Assembly: GCF_005239135.1 (NCBI RefSeq)
Contig: NZ_QKNX01000007.1
Location: 54,402 to 118,401 of the forward strand
Length of the DNA: 64,000 nt
DNA from: Natronomonas salsuginis
GTDB taxonomy: Archaea > Halobacteriota > Halobacteria > Halobacteriales > Haloarculaceae
Direction: 5' to 3'
In this document: one piece after another, positions 47,401-55,793 of the stretch
Numbering within the stretch: the first letter of the stretch is position 1
Layout: each line of letters starts with the position of its first letter
The notes under the pieces: model-generated
What the model saw: only the letters and a program-made list of their open reading frames with translations
Told to the model about the DNA's origin: nothing
Databases searched by the model: none
Program-made: the position numbers and the translations under genes

Positions 47401-49982
47401 GCTCGGGTACGGTTACACGATCGAGTGCGAACGTGACAATAAATGTAACTGGACAGAGCGGACAAACTGGCGGGCTTGTTGGTAACAACGTCGGAACGAT
47501 CGAATCGTCGACTGCACGCGGGACGGTGGAACTCAAAAAGGGACTTCTTGTCGGCGGGCTCGTTGGGATTAATTCTGGGACCGTGAACGCCTCCTCAGCA
47601 GAGGGAATGGAAACCGTCGCGGGAAGCTTACAGGTTGGTGGACTTATTGGCGGAAATTCCGGTGGAACAGTGCACACTTCATCAGCAGAGGAGATTAAAT
47701 CCGTCAATGGAACTCTCCACGTTGGTGGACTTATTGGCATTCACGCTGGCGGGACAGTGAACGCCTCTTCAGCCACGGGGAGAACGACGGTCAAAGGAGA
47801 CAGCTTCGTCGCCGGGCTCATCGGTGGCACCTTCAGCAGCACCTTCAGCAGAATCGCTGATTCGCACGCAAACGTGAAAGTCAAAGGCAACAAGTCTGTC
47901 GGAGGGCTTGTCGGCGGAAACGGAGGCGAGAGTTTTCCGGTTGATTTCAATAAGAACCAATCATTCCCGGGCGGCACAATCAGCAATTCAACGGCCACCG
48001 GAGCCGTAACCGCCCCAGCGGGAGTGACTGGTGAGAAAGTCGGCGGGCTCGTCGGCCAGCTATATCGCGGCACAATTACCCGGTCGAGCGCCTCCGGCAC
48101 TGTCGACGCGCCGGATGCCACCCACGTCGGCGGGCTCGTCGGTTACGCCGATGGGACCGAGAGTAACAATAGGCGTGTACGAACCATCCGCGAGTCCTAC
48201 GCCACCGGTGACGTCACCGGGAACGAGTCCGTGGGCGGCCTCGTCGGAACGACCCGCAACGAGACGGTCGTCCACAGCTACGCGGTCGGCAACGTCACCG
48301 GCGACACGGCCGTCGGCGGACTCGTCGGCAATCACACCGGAACGAACGCCAACGTAACCGAGGCGTATGCCGCCGGGACAGTCTCCGGGGGAACCGATGT
48401 CGGCGGTCTGATCGGCACGACGCAGGCGTCGCCGACGGTCGAGAGCGCCTACTGGGACACCGAGACGGCGGCCCAATCGTCCTCGGAGGGCGGCACCGAT
48501 CTCAACACCAGCCAACTCAAGGCCAACGAGAGTCTGGCTGGTTTCGACTTCCAGCACACGTGGGATGTCGTGGACAACGAGACACACAGCTCCTACCCGT
48601 ACCTGCTAAACAACACTCAATCGCCGCCACCGGGACTACACGAGCTTGCTCCCACACCCGGGGCGGGCGGCGATGGCAACGACGATCCCGACAGCGGTCA
48701 AAGCAACGAGGACAGCAGCGACAGTGATGACAACAGCGGCAACGGCGCCAGTACCAGCGGTGGGAGTAGTAACGACGACGATGACGATCGTTCGAGCGTG
48801 GACGTCCGCTCGATGGCGCAACCCGACGCCGCGGGAGCGCAGGATGGTGAGTCCGATGTGGCCCCGACCTCGACCACCGGGTTCGTCGTTTCGATGCGGA
48901 ACGTCGACGGTGGCGAGCAGATCGCCGTCGACTTCACCGAACAGCGCCGACCGACGGCTAGCCAACCCACAGACGGAGACGCGCCGCCGACGGAGAACGA
49001 GGAGACGCCATCTGGGGAGTCGGCGCCCCGCAACGTCCAATCGGACGGCCTCGTACTCACCATCAGCGAGGAGGGCGACCACGAACTCACCGTGACCGCA
49101 CGCGACGTCGATGTCTTCGCCACGGCCGCCGAATCGGGTGATGGCGACGCCGAGCCTTCCGACGGAGAGGACACGGATCGTGGCGAGGGCGAGTCGTCCG
49201 GCGAGGTGGACCTCTCGACGGACGCCTTCGACGAAGAGAGCACACGGTTCGTCGAGGCGACTTCCGCTCGACCCGTCGGCTTCATCACCGTCGAACACAC
49301 GTTCGATTCGGACGACCTCGAGACGGCGACACACCGGTTCCGTGTTCGCAAGAGCTACTTGGCGGCCACTGGCGCGACCGCCGAGAGTGTCGCCCTGTAC
49401 CGCGAGGAACCGGAGAGCTACCGCGCGCTGTCGACGCGGCGCGTTGGTGAAGACGACGCGTACTACTACTTCGAGGCGGACACGCCGGGCTTCTCGACGT
49501 TCGTGATCGGCACAGAGGCCCCGATATTCGACCTCGGAGAGCCAACGCTCGAGCAAGCCGATGTGGAGACCGGTGTGATCGACGCGAGCGTCCCGGTCGA
49601 GAACATCGGGACCGAGCAGGGGACGTACACGGTTCGACTGCGCGGTGACGGTGTCGTCCTCGCAGAGACCGAGGTGTCGGTGCCGGCGGGTGAGACCGTC
49701 GAGGCAACCGTGCGAGCGACCGTCCCCGACGCCGATGGGCTGGCGCTTACTATCGCAGGAGAATCGTTGGGAGAGTTCACCGTCGAAGACAGCGATGCCG
49801 ATGGGTCCGAACGAACGACAGACGCGGGAGTACAACCGACCGCGGACGCCGAAGATGCCACCGATGAGCCCTCCGACACAGCCGACGGATCGGCCCCTGG
49901 TGGACGATTCCTCGTCCTGTTGGTGGCTGCTGTGCTGGTCGTAGTCGCCGTGTGGGCACTGCGGCGAAGGGACGAGCCGTGA
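44427..49982 (+). CDS. GLUG-repeat surface protein with PGF-pre-PGF and C-terminal anchor, 1851 aa
   Basis: Starts at GTG 44427, which directly gives a good signal peptide (RRPLVWLAVVLVAVVGLTSS to about residue 32). Three GLUG modules follow (about 45-370, 478-828, 834-1405), each opened by an PYEI..W/V..L module with DGKGFEPIG, then rows of GGLVG...SYATG repeats; the first is followed by an invasin-like Ig domain (371-474). Then an acidic Ser/Asp/Asn linker (1410-1470), a PGF-pre-PGF-type domain (about 1490-1700, with FRVRKSYLAATGATAESVAL and YYYFEADTPGFSTFVIG), a CARDB-like domain (about 1705-1790) and a tail PGGRFLVLLVAAVLVVVAVW plus RRRDEP. The tail anchors it in the membrane or serves archaeosortase-style processing, though the motif is not a canonical PGF. 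It is a clear small paralogue of the 9006-aa protein in module design. Confidence 0.92.
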   Translation: MRRPLVWLAVVLVAVVGLTSSGLVGVAAAQDTAPTCSEVSFSVGDGSADDPYEIENVSQLQCIEEDLDAHYELVSDVDASATSGWNGGKGFEPIGNFSQPFTGTFDGNANSIEGLAIDRPNDNFVGLFGAAVGTTDSRPLIGNLRLEGVNITGQAGSHRYAGTGGGGVAGLLGGVNAETNTSHARIVNVSVNGTITADGGGYNVAGIVAGAVDFEGRSNGFLLEDQAVFTGEIDAPGVTQVGGMVSRTGYETSLSTGYVVADITAGSEVGGIVGHSSTKPSTFEEMYYAGNISGDSNVGAIVGLVGDDGDDFQSSVYWDSSLESDGFGVRDEDGTVDMTPLSTAEMQGVTAEENMDFDWDGTWQSVASDYPVFQWEAAAVDGTSVANIEAVPVALASESTDTLTVRATDAFGNPIEGVEITVQDADGLSFDKDTNSTETNGETTFTVETGAEAAYSPTFTAVDKSITDTATMITYAEGNGSESDPYGIGNWYHLDNVRENPAANYTLLDDLDSNTTGYDEVANTSANDGKGFDPIGTSEAPFTGTFDGQDNEIDEIVIARPAEDGVGLFGFVGTTAGEKGVIENLHLSNVDVTGNGDYEDGGVGGLVGKMEGGELRDGSVSGTVTGTDQYVGLVVGSGWNSAGEGLNQILRFDSHGTVTQSGGKGRVGGLVGGTDGMTISASYSTATVNASGNAIGGLVGNFAVGTISESYATGEVTGEAEVGGLVGTNRGTVSNSYATGGVSGSGNDVGGLVGFKEDGATTEDSYWDTETTGQASSRGGAGLATDQMRGSAASNNMTAFDFQNTWDVRSGAAVSYPYLQNNTQSPPPGLESLFASGTGSESSPFEIKNWYHLDNVSRLPGANYTLLADLNSSTTGYDEVANASANDGKGFEPIGSADEPFVGTFDGNDQNISDLYMNRTSGNVGLFATVKDGTVHNLIVTDLSFTSASSGPATGGIVGKNSGLVDNVSVHGTLSGTDGRRNVGGLVGSNEGSGTVTRSSANVTINVTGQSGQTGGLVGNNVGTIESSTARGTVELKKGLLVGGLVGINSGTVNASSAEGMETVAGSLQVGGLIGGNSGGTVHTSSAEEIKSVNGTLHVGGLIGIHAGGTVNASSATGRTTVKGDSFVAGLIGGTFSSTFSRIADSHANVKVKGNKSVGGLVGGNGGESFPVDFNKNQSFPGGTISNSTATGAVTAPAGVTGEKVGGLVGQLYRGTITRSSASGTVDAPDATHVGGLVGYADGTESNNRRVRTIRESYATGDVTGNESVGGLVGTTRNETVVHSYAVGNVTGDTAVGGLVGNHTGTNANVTEAYAAGTVSGGTDVGGLIGTTQASPTVESAYWDTETAAQSSSEGGTDLNTSQLKANESLAGFDFQHTWDVVDNETHSSYPYLLNNTQSPPPGLHELAPTPGAGGDGNDDPDSGQSNEDSSDSDDNSGNGASTSGGSSNDDDDDRSSVDVRSMAQPDAAGAQDGESDVAPTSTTGFVVSMRNVDGGEQIAVDFTEQRRPTASQPTDGDAPPTENEETPSGESAPRNVQSDGLVLTISEEGDHELTVTARDVDVFATAAESGDGDAEPSDGEDTDRGEGESSGEVDLSTDAFDEESTRFVEATSARPVGFITVEHTFDSDDLETATHRFRVRKSYLAATGATAESVALYREEPESYRALSTRRVGEDDAYYYFEADTPGFSTFVIGTEAPIFDLGEPTLEQADVETGVIDASVPVENIGTEQGTYTVRLRGDGVVLAETEVSVPAGETVEATVRATVPDADGLALTIAGESLGEFTVEDSDADGSERTTDAGVQPTADAEDATDEPSDTADGSAPGGRFLVLLVAAVLVVVAVWALRRRDEP

Positions 49983-50031
49983 GTCGTCCAGGGGGCATGC
50001 CCTAAAGCGCTGCCCGCCACATCCAAACTGA

Positions 50032-50042
50032 AATTATATAAT
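50032..50042 (+). promoter_or_regulatory. TATA box of the 7TM kinase gene
   Basis: The run aattatataatat is centred about 29 nt before the ATG at 50066, supporting a leaderless start there rather than at the TTG at 50057. It stands out against GC-rich flanks. Confidence 0.65.
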
Positions 50043-50065
50043 ATCTGTACTGCGTTTTGTCTTGT

Positions 50066-51835
50066 ATGATCAGCGGGGTTCAAGCAGTCCTCCTCGTTCT
50101 CATCGTGAATCTCTTCGCGTACGTGGCCGTCACCCTCGTGGCGTGGTGGAATCGCCACAAGCCCGGCGTCTGGTACTTCGTGTTCGGAGCTGTCTTTATC
50201 ATCCTCTTTTCACTGTCGGATATCGCCGTCCTCACCACGCGCAGCGTCGCACTCATCGAACGGATACAGGTACTCACGACAGGGCTCGCCCCGGCAGCAA
50301 CGGCGACCTGGGTGTTGTTCGTTCTCGGATATCTCGGCTATCTCGCGGACGTCTCGCGGTGGCAACAAGCGGCGGTGATGGGGGGAGTAGTCGGGCTCCC
50401 ACTGCTATTGGCGGCTATTCCGGGCATATACGTCGAGCCGAGCGTCGCACCGCTTTGGGGGACGCCGAGTTCGAGCCCGCGTTTCGACGCGGTCGGCTCG
50501 GTCGTTCTGCTATCGACACTCGCTGCGTTGTTGATGGGGAGTCTCCTCTTATTTCGAGCCGCACTCTCCCAGCGCGTCGTCAAAGTGCGAACTGCAGCCG
50601 TGCTCGCCGTTCCCGCGCTGGTGTTTCTCCTCGCTGCGACGGTCGGCATCGTCGGCATTGTCCCCCGAACACTTCCGTTGCCACGAGTCGTCGGACCGTT
50701 CGCCGCTGCGGCCTATTTGTATTTTTTCGCGGTCGCAGAAGGGTTCAGCGTGCTGCCCGCAACAGGGAACATCGGAGTCGACCAGGCGTTCGACCAACTG
50801 GACGCCGGTGTCGTCGTCGCCGAGGACGATACCATCATCCGCTGTAATCCGACTGCTACGGAGTATCTCGGTCTTGAGCGTCCAAACGTAGCCACAGGTG
50901 AATCAGCGGCGGCTGTTCTTGACGAGTTCGCAGGCCGCCCAATCGACGACCCGGTGGTCACCGTCAAGCAAAACGATCGCGTCTACGAGATCACCCGCTC
51001 ACAGATTCACTCCAGCGGGGTTGTACTGTTGATCCAAGACGTGACGACCCGGCGGGAACGGCTGGAATTACAGCGCCAGAACGAACAGCTCGAACGGCTC
51101 GCCCACATTGTCTCACACGACTTTCAAACGCCGCTATCGACCGCGAATAAACTGACAACGCTACTCCGTCTCGATGAGGGCGTATCCGGCACAGAAGCCG
51201 CGCAAACCATCGACGATCTGGAGGCGGTCCACGACCGTCTGACCACCTTTGCCGACCAGTTACCGACGCTGGCACGCGAGAGTGCATCGATCGGCGACCC
51301 CACAGACTGCGAGCTGGCAGACGTCGCGGCGTCAGCGTGGGACGTTGTCGAAACCGGACCATTGAAACTCGACATCGTGTCGTCGCGCCAGCTCATCGGT
51401 GACGCCACCCGTCTCGAACAGGCCTTTCAGAATCTCTTCGAGAACGTCGTTATACACGGGAACGTCCCTACTGAGTGGCCAGGGAATCGACCGGATTCGT
51501 CGACTGCGTCTGCTACGCCGCCGACCGACGTCTCGAACGCAATCCAGCGTGAAACAAGCGCATCAACGGTCACTGTCGGACGAACGGAATCGGGGTTCTA
51601 CGTTGCCGACGACGGGCCGGGATTCGTTGCGACACAGGATACGGAGATTTTCGACTACGGTATGAGTACTGGCTCCGGGTCGGGGCTCGGACTTGCGATC
51701 GTCCGCACCATCTTCGAGGCCCACGGCTGGGAGATCTCCGCGACCGAGAGTGCGAGTGGCGGGGCCCGATTCGATGTCCACATCGAAACAGGACCACCCG
51801 AAATCGAGACCGAAAGCGCACATGTCAGTGGTTGA
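50066..51835 (+). CDS. 7TM-type histidine kinase with PAS domain
   Basis: A 589-aa sensor. The first ~225 residues hold seven hydrophobic helices of the histidine-kinase N-terminal 7TM type (VQAVLLVLIVNLFAYVAVTL, WYFVFGAVFIILFSL and so on), probably sensing a membrane-soluble or extracellular signal. Next is a PAS domain (about 235-330, DAGVVVAEDDTIIRCNPTAT), an H-box HIVSHDFQTPLSTANKLT, N-box NLFENVVIHG, and HATPase boxes VADDGPGF and GSGSGLGLAIVRTIF. A ~35-residue insert rich in Ser/Thr/Pro separates the N- and G1-boxes. It is followed 72 nt later by a receiver/GAF/Bat regulator in the same direction, its likely partner. Confidence 0.92.
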   Translation: MISGVQAVLLVLIVNLFAYVAVTLVAWWNRHKPGVWYFVFGAVFIILFSLSDIAVLTTRSVALIERIQVLTTGLAPAATATWVLFVLGYLGYLADVSRWQQAAVMGGVVGLPLLLAAIPGIYVEPSVAPLWGTPSSSPRFDAVGSVVLLSTLAALLMGSLLLFRAALSQRVVKVRTAAVLAVPALVFLLAATVGIVGIVPRTLPLPRVVGPFAAAAYLYFFAVAEGFSVLPATGNIGVDQAFDQLDAGVVVAEDDTIIRCNPTATEYLGLERPNVATGESAAAVLDEFAGRPIDDPVVTVKQNDRVYEITRSQIHSSGVVLLIQDVTTRRERLELQRQNEQLERLAHIVSHDFQTPLSTANKLTTLLRLDEGVSGTEAAQTIDDLEAVHDRLTTFADQLPTLARESASIGDPTDCELADVAASAWDVVETGPLKLDIVSSRQLIGDATRLEQAFQNLFENVVIHGNVPTEWPGNRPDSSTASATPPTDVSNAIQRETSASTVTVGRTESGFYVADDGPGFVATQDTEIFDYGMSTGSGSGLGLAIVRTIFEAHGWEISATESASGGARFDVHIETGPPEIETESAHVSG

Positions 51836-51868
51836 GCGGTGTCACATACCAGCGCTTGAAGGTATACA

Positions 51869-51877
51869 GCTTATATT
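51869..51877 (+). promoter_or_regulatory. Candidate TATA box of the receiver/Bat regulator
   Basis: gcttatatt lies about 34 nt before the GTG at 51908 in the 72-nt gap after the kinase gene, so the regulator may have its own promoter in addition to read-through. Confidence 0.4.
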
Positions 51878-51907
51878 CACGTCTATGATACAACCGAACC
51901 AAGAGCC

Positions 51908-53557
51908 GTGAACGGACGAACCGATGGGCGAGATGTAGCAACTGAGCCACTACTCGGCCCTATGCCGGTACTTCTCGTCGACGACGACCCGCAGTGGGCC
52001 CGAGCGACGGCTCGATTGCTCGAGACCACCGAGCCGAAGCTAGAGGTGACGATCGCGAACAGTCTCACAGGCGGACGCGAGGTGCTCGATGCGGAGCCGT
52101 GGCGCTGCATCATCTGTGATTATCAACTGGGCGATGGGACTGGCTTCGATTTGCTCGAGGACATCCAAGAGGAGACGCAGGATTGCCCGTTTCTCCTCGT
52201 TACAGGCAGGGGTGACGAACAGATTGCGAGTCAGGCGATCAATCGGGGTGTCACCGACTATATCATCAAGAATCGCGACGACAGCGAGGCAACACTGATT
52301 GGCAACCGGGTGCGGAACGCCATCGCCTCGGCTAACTTCCAGCGGCAGTTGAGCCGGGAGTACCAGAGCAAGACGGCGATACTGGATCTGCTCCGCTCTA
52401 CGACGCTGTCTGAGGGGCTTTTGCGACAGTTCTGTCGGATTCTGGTCGAGGAGAATCAGTATACCGGCGCGTGGATCGGCGCAGTTGACACGGATTCGGA
52501 ACGTGCGGTCGTTCCACGAGCAGTCACAGGGTGTCAGTCGTATCTCGAAGCAGTAACTGGTTCGGCTGGCATTCGATCGGATAGTGCTGATCCAGCAACG
52601 AAAGTCCTCTCTCGGGACGAACCCGTTGTCGTTTCTGTGCCCGAGAGCCAAGACAGCGAGGGAGTCCCCACAGCGTACAAACTCGTCTCCGAGCGCTGGG
52701 CCGAACTCGCGCGTGAGCATGGATTTACTACTGCCGCTGCCCTCCCGATAACCTACGACGACGTTCGAATCGGAACGCTTTGTGTGTATCTCTCCCCAGA
52801 CGATCCGCCGTTAACCGGACGCCGCTGGAAAACGCTCACCGAGTACGCAGACGTAATCGGCCACGCACAACACAACGAGGAATTGGCACAGTCACTGCTC
52901 GGCGACCCCAGCCAGTGGGTAGAACTCGAGATAACCGATCCGTCACTTCCTCTAGCCGAGCTCACGTCTACCCTCGGTGGCTCCACCTGCGCTCGTGTGC
53001 TCTCGACGCGCAGACAAGACGATGGAACCCTGCAGTACCTGACGATGATCGCAGATAGCTCGATTGAGGAAATTGAGGCGGCTGCTGAGGAATCGGGCAC
53101 GTTCGAGCTGAAGTCGCCAGTCAAAACCGCAGATGGCATTCGCTGTGATGTCTACAGCACTGTATTCCCACCGGAAGCAACGCTGGTGATTCATGGGGCG
53201 ACAGTCGAGGAGGTTACCGCGATGGACGGAACAGTCAACCTCATATCAGCAGTGCCTGACCAAGCTACTGCGACCCCGATCGTTGACACGCTCAAAGAAC
53301 AGTTCGAGACTGTCAGGATGACCGCGTTGTGGAACACCGAGAGGGAATCGCCCGAGGAGCTATCGTCCCCGCTCGCCCCCCTCACTGACAAACAGGAATC
53401 TGTCCTCCGCCAAGCGTACTTTCGTGGATACTTCGAGCGGCCCCGCCAGGTGTCCGCGTCCGAATTAGCCCAGACGCTCGGTATCGCTCGTGCAACGATG
53501 ACACAACACCTCCGGGCTGCACAACAGAAGGTCTTCGACGAACTGCTAGACGAGTAA
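51908..53557 (+). CDS. Receiver-GAF-Bat/HTH_10 transcriptional regulator
   Basis: A 549-aa regulator. The receiver begins MPVLLVDDDPQWARA (Asp25-27), with phospho-acceptor Asp71 in RCIICDYQLGDGTGFDLL and Lys in VTDYIIKNRDD. A GAF-type domain follows (about 150-325), then the Bat-type beta domain (about 335-470) and a C-terminal HTH_10 (about 490-545: LTDKQESVLRQAYFRGYFER and then SELAQTLGIARATMTQHLRA). Same output module as the 900-aa regulator at 35.8 kb and as Halobacterium Bat. Start: GTG 51908 fits the TATA spacing; an in-frame ATG at 51962 sits exactly at the receiver start and is an equally good choice. It pairs with the upstream 7TM kinase. Confidence 0.9.
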   Translation: MNGRTDGRDVATEPLLGPMPVLLVDDDPQWARATARLLETTEPKLEVTIANSLTGGREVLDAEPWRCIICDYQLGDGTGFDLLEDIQEETQDCPFLLVTGRGDEQIASQAINRGVTDYIIKNRDDSEATLIGNRVRNAIASANFQRQLSREYQSKTAILDLLRSTTLSEGLLRQFCRILVEENQYTGAWIGAVDTDSERAVVPRAVTGCQSYLEAVTGSAGIRSDSADPATKVLSRDEPVVVSVPESQDSEGVPTAYKLVSERWAELAREHGFTTAAALPITYDDVRIGTLCVYLSPDDPPLTGRRWKTLTEYADVIGHAQHNEELAQSLLGDPSQWVELEITDPSLPLAELTSTLGGSTCARVLSTRRQDDGTLQYLTMIADSSIEEIEAAAEESGTFELKSPVKTADGIRCDVYSTVFPPEATLVIHGATVEEVTAMDGTVNLISAVPDQATATPIVDTLKEQFETVRMTALWNTERESPEELSSPLAPLTDKQESVLRQAYFRGYFERPRQVSASELAQTLGIARATMTQHLRAAQQKVFDELLDE

Positions 53558-53699
53558 TGGGCTGTGCACACGAGGCTAACGCCTGCAATCAGCTTCGATT
53601 CTCGTAGATGTCGTCTCTACAGTTGCAATAAGCGTAACACTAGAAAATCAACTTCCGCGTGGCTGTCAAGCTAAACAGAGCAGATTTTCACAACAGATT

Positions 53700-54071
53700 T
53701 CATCTCTGTTCTATTTTCGCACCGTGTCTGTAATCTTCTATTTCATCTCTTATCGTTTCGGGTATGGGGATGTCCGCATTGATTGGTCGGACGACATGCC
53801 CTTCAACGTGTAGCGCAGTAAGCTTGCAACCATCTTCGTTATCGACACACTGATAGAGGTAATGCCGATGTCGTTGGTCAATCGCCAATACAATCAGTTC
53901 CGTAATCGATCGTTTTGTAGCCGCATTAGAACCCACTGTCGACAGCTTGCCCGCTGGACTAACACAGTATGAGTCACATTTCGGACAGCGGCCTAAATGT
54001 ACTCCCTCCCCAATATACCAGTAACTGTGGCCGCAGGCATAGCACTGGATATCCCCGGAATGTTCACCCAT
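53700..54071 (-). CDS. Zinc-ribbon protein, 123 aa, overlapping the TFB remnant
   Basis: Begins MGEHSGDIQCYACGHSYWYI with a second pair GRCPKCDSYC: Cys10/13 and Cys29/32 make a zinc-ribbon. The rest has strands such as ITELIVLAIDQRHRHYLYQC and ends with a charged helix (IRDEIEDYRHG). No family recognised. Its ATG lies 8 nt inside the end of the TFB-like gene, so the two were probably co-translated before the IS event. It could be a TFB-associated regulator, but that is inference. The frame is open further upstream (to 54296) only as a shadow of the TFB gene. Confidence 0.7.
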   Translation of the reverse strand: MGEHSGDIQCYACGHSYWYIGEGVHLGRCPKCDSYCVSPAGKLSTVGSNAATKRSITELIVLAIDQRHRHYLYQCVDNEDGCKLTALHVEGHVVRPINADIPIPETIRDEIEDYRHGAKIEQR

Positions 54072-54675
54072 TTTCACGCTCTTCGTAGGCGTTGAGAACT
54101 TCACGATACCGGTTCCGAATAGTGACGTTATTGACGTCAGCAGCCGCAGACACGTCGTCTTGCGTGATATGTTCCCCACAGAGCCTGCCCGCCGCATAGA
54201 CGGCACTCGCAGCAATACCGACTGGGTTTTTCCCGCTGTGGACACCATGAGCCGTAGCTGCTTCGACCAGTTGGCGGGCTTGTCGCGTCGTGTCATCGCT
54301 ACAGTCCAGTTCGGAGACGATACGCCCGACGTATTCTATTGGATCCGTCGGTGGAATCTGCACGTCGAGTTCCCGAACGACGTATCTGTAGGTGCGTTTG
54401 ATCTCCAGCGAGTCGACACGGCTGACGACTGCGATTTCGTCGAGCGTCCGCGCTAACCCAAGAGCACGACGGATGCGTGGCCCCTCGATCAGTTCGTCAA
54501 GCAGGCCACGGTAGGTCGTGTTCTTCCGAACTTTGAGACGCAGCAGAACAACGTGCTGCAGGAGTGTATAGCGGTGTTTGGAGAACTTCGAGGAGTACCG
54601 GGAGACGGCTCGCCGTGCCGGATGGATCGTCTTCTCAGTAAACCGGAGAATCTGCGACTTTGGTAGGGCTTTCAT
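54064..54675 (-). pseudogene. Chimera: IS5-type transposase N-terminus fused in frame to a TFB C-terminus
   Basis: The first ~74 residues (MKALPKSQILRFTEKTIHPA, RRAVSRYSSKFSKHRYTL, KVRKNTTYRGLLDELIE) match the N-terminus of a common haloarchaeal IS5-family transposase. From about residue 75 (base ~54453) the protein becomes transcription factor B: ARTLDEIAVVSRVDSLEIKR, TYRYVVRELDVQIPP, SGKNPVGIAASAVYAAG and NNVTIRNRYREVLNAYE, i.e. the end of the first cyclin repeat and a complete second repeat. The zinc ribbon, B-finger and most of cyclin repeat 1 are missing; only 110 nt separate the chimera from the next gene, so they were deleted. The product would bind DNA/TBP poorly or act as a dominant negative; more likely it is dead. 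It is an open, in-frame, 203-aa ORF, so expression is possible. Confidence 0.85.
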
Positions 54676-54765
54676 TTCGTCAAATTACGCGGCGAAAATG
54701 TAACACACTGAGGGTTTCAGCAGAGCCGAGCAGATGTATGAGAAATTCACAGAACCTGCTTCGGG
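54453..54765 (-). mobile_element. Left-end fragment of an IS5-family element
   Basis: Covers the transposase 5' fragment and the ~90 nt upstream, which on the minus strand read ggttctgtgaatttctc and ctgctgaaaccctcag before the transposase ATG and look like the IS end. The DDE catalytic part and the right end are absent: the copy is truncated at the TFB junction near 54453. Exact outer boundary uncertain. Confidence 0.6.
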
Positions 54766-54785
54766 GACTACGATAATCGATATTG

Positions 54786-55688
54786 CTATCCGTATAATGA
54801 GACAAACGTAGCGCCGATCACGACGCCGACAGCTGCAACGGTGAGTCGCCAAGTTATTTTCTCCACCTGATCGGGAAGAGCGAACATCGAGATGAGGATT
54901 ATAAACAGCGGCGATGTCTGGATGACAGGTACAACCAAGACGACAGGTGCACTCTCCAGGGCGGCGAAGTAGCTAAGCATCGAGATTGTTATGATCAGCC
55001 CCGCACCGAGGTGCCACTTGAATTCAGGATCGGATATCACATCAGGGCGTGGGATACCGGACGAGACTGCAAGATATGTACTGAACCCAACGAAGGCTGT
55101 GCTGACCGTTACGGCGAGTCCGGTCAGAGTCGATGTACCAAATGACAGGCCGATAGAAATGAATATCGGTTCCACTCCTATAAAAAGCGCTGCGAGTATT
55201 GGGAGTGCGATTATTTTGGCCGTTGGATTCTGGTTCACTGATTCTGGATCGTTCGAAGTCTCGTAGGAGATGTACGCGATGCTGACAACAATGAGGACGA
55301 TCCCGAGGAAGTGGATCAATGTCACAGTGTCACCGAAAGTGAACATCGCGAAGACGGTAGCGAAGATGACGTTTGAGGCTACGATGGGCGACGTGCGGCT
55401 CGCACCGATTCGCTGGATACTCTGGAACATGAGTATCCGCGAGAGCAAGGCCCCTGCGACACCGGCAGCTACGAACGCCATGATTGATCTGGGAGATACC
55501 ACACCGTTCGAGAACACCACCGCCAGCGGCACGATGATCGCGGTGTTACATAGGAGTGATATCCAGACCACGTCCTCAACGCGGCCTGACCTCGTTCCGA
55601 TGCGGACAAAAATATATTGCAGTGCAAAACCGACCGAGGCCACGACAGCGAGAACTAATCCGAGAATCGGTATCGAGAGCATACTCAT
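54786..55688 (-). CDS. EamA/DMT-family permease
   Basis: A 300-aa protein with about ten hydrophobic helices in two similar halves (VLAVVASVGFALQYIFVRIG at the start of half one; IIALPILAALFIGVEPIFIS at the start of half two), the layout of drug/metabolite transporter (EamA) proteins. These export or import small metabolites; the substrate cannot be read from sequence. The conserved loop with SPIVASN and the matching SAPVVLVVPVIQTSPLF at the end of each half is typical. It lies 105 nt downstream of the IMPase gene on the same strand, so the two may be co-transcribed. Confidence 0.87.
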   Translation of the reverse strand: MSMLSIPILGLVLAVVASVGFALQYIFVRIGTRSGRVEDVVWISLLCNTAIIVPLAVVFSNGVVSPRSIMAFVAAGVAGALLSRILMFQSIQRIGASRTSPIVASNVIFATVFAMFTFGDTVTLIHFLGIVLIVVSIAYISYETSNDPESVNQNPTAKIIALPILAALFIGVEPIFISIGLSFGTSTLTGLAVTVSTAFVGFSTYLAVSSGIPRPDVISDPEFKWHLGAGLIITISMLSYFAALESAPVVLVVPVIQTSPLFIILISMFALPDQVEKITWRLTVAAVGVVIGATFVSLYG

Positions 55689-55793
55689 CAGCTCCCACCC
55701 TTTTTGTATCCGAGCAGCAGGTGTCGACCTCGTCGGTTTGTTCTGATTCTGACAGACACTAATTTAGATAGTTTTGAAGACATCTGTTAGTAT

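Noticed and set aside
48636..49835. 399-aa minus-strand open frame
   Set aside because: Shadow of the acidic linker and PGF-pre-PGF region of the GLUG protein; no recognisable domain.
53700..54296. 198-aa version of the zinc-ribbon protein
   Set aside because: The extra 75 residues are a shadow of the TFB fragment; the ATG at 54071 begins the Cys-containing domain.
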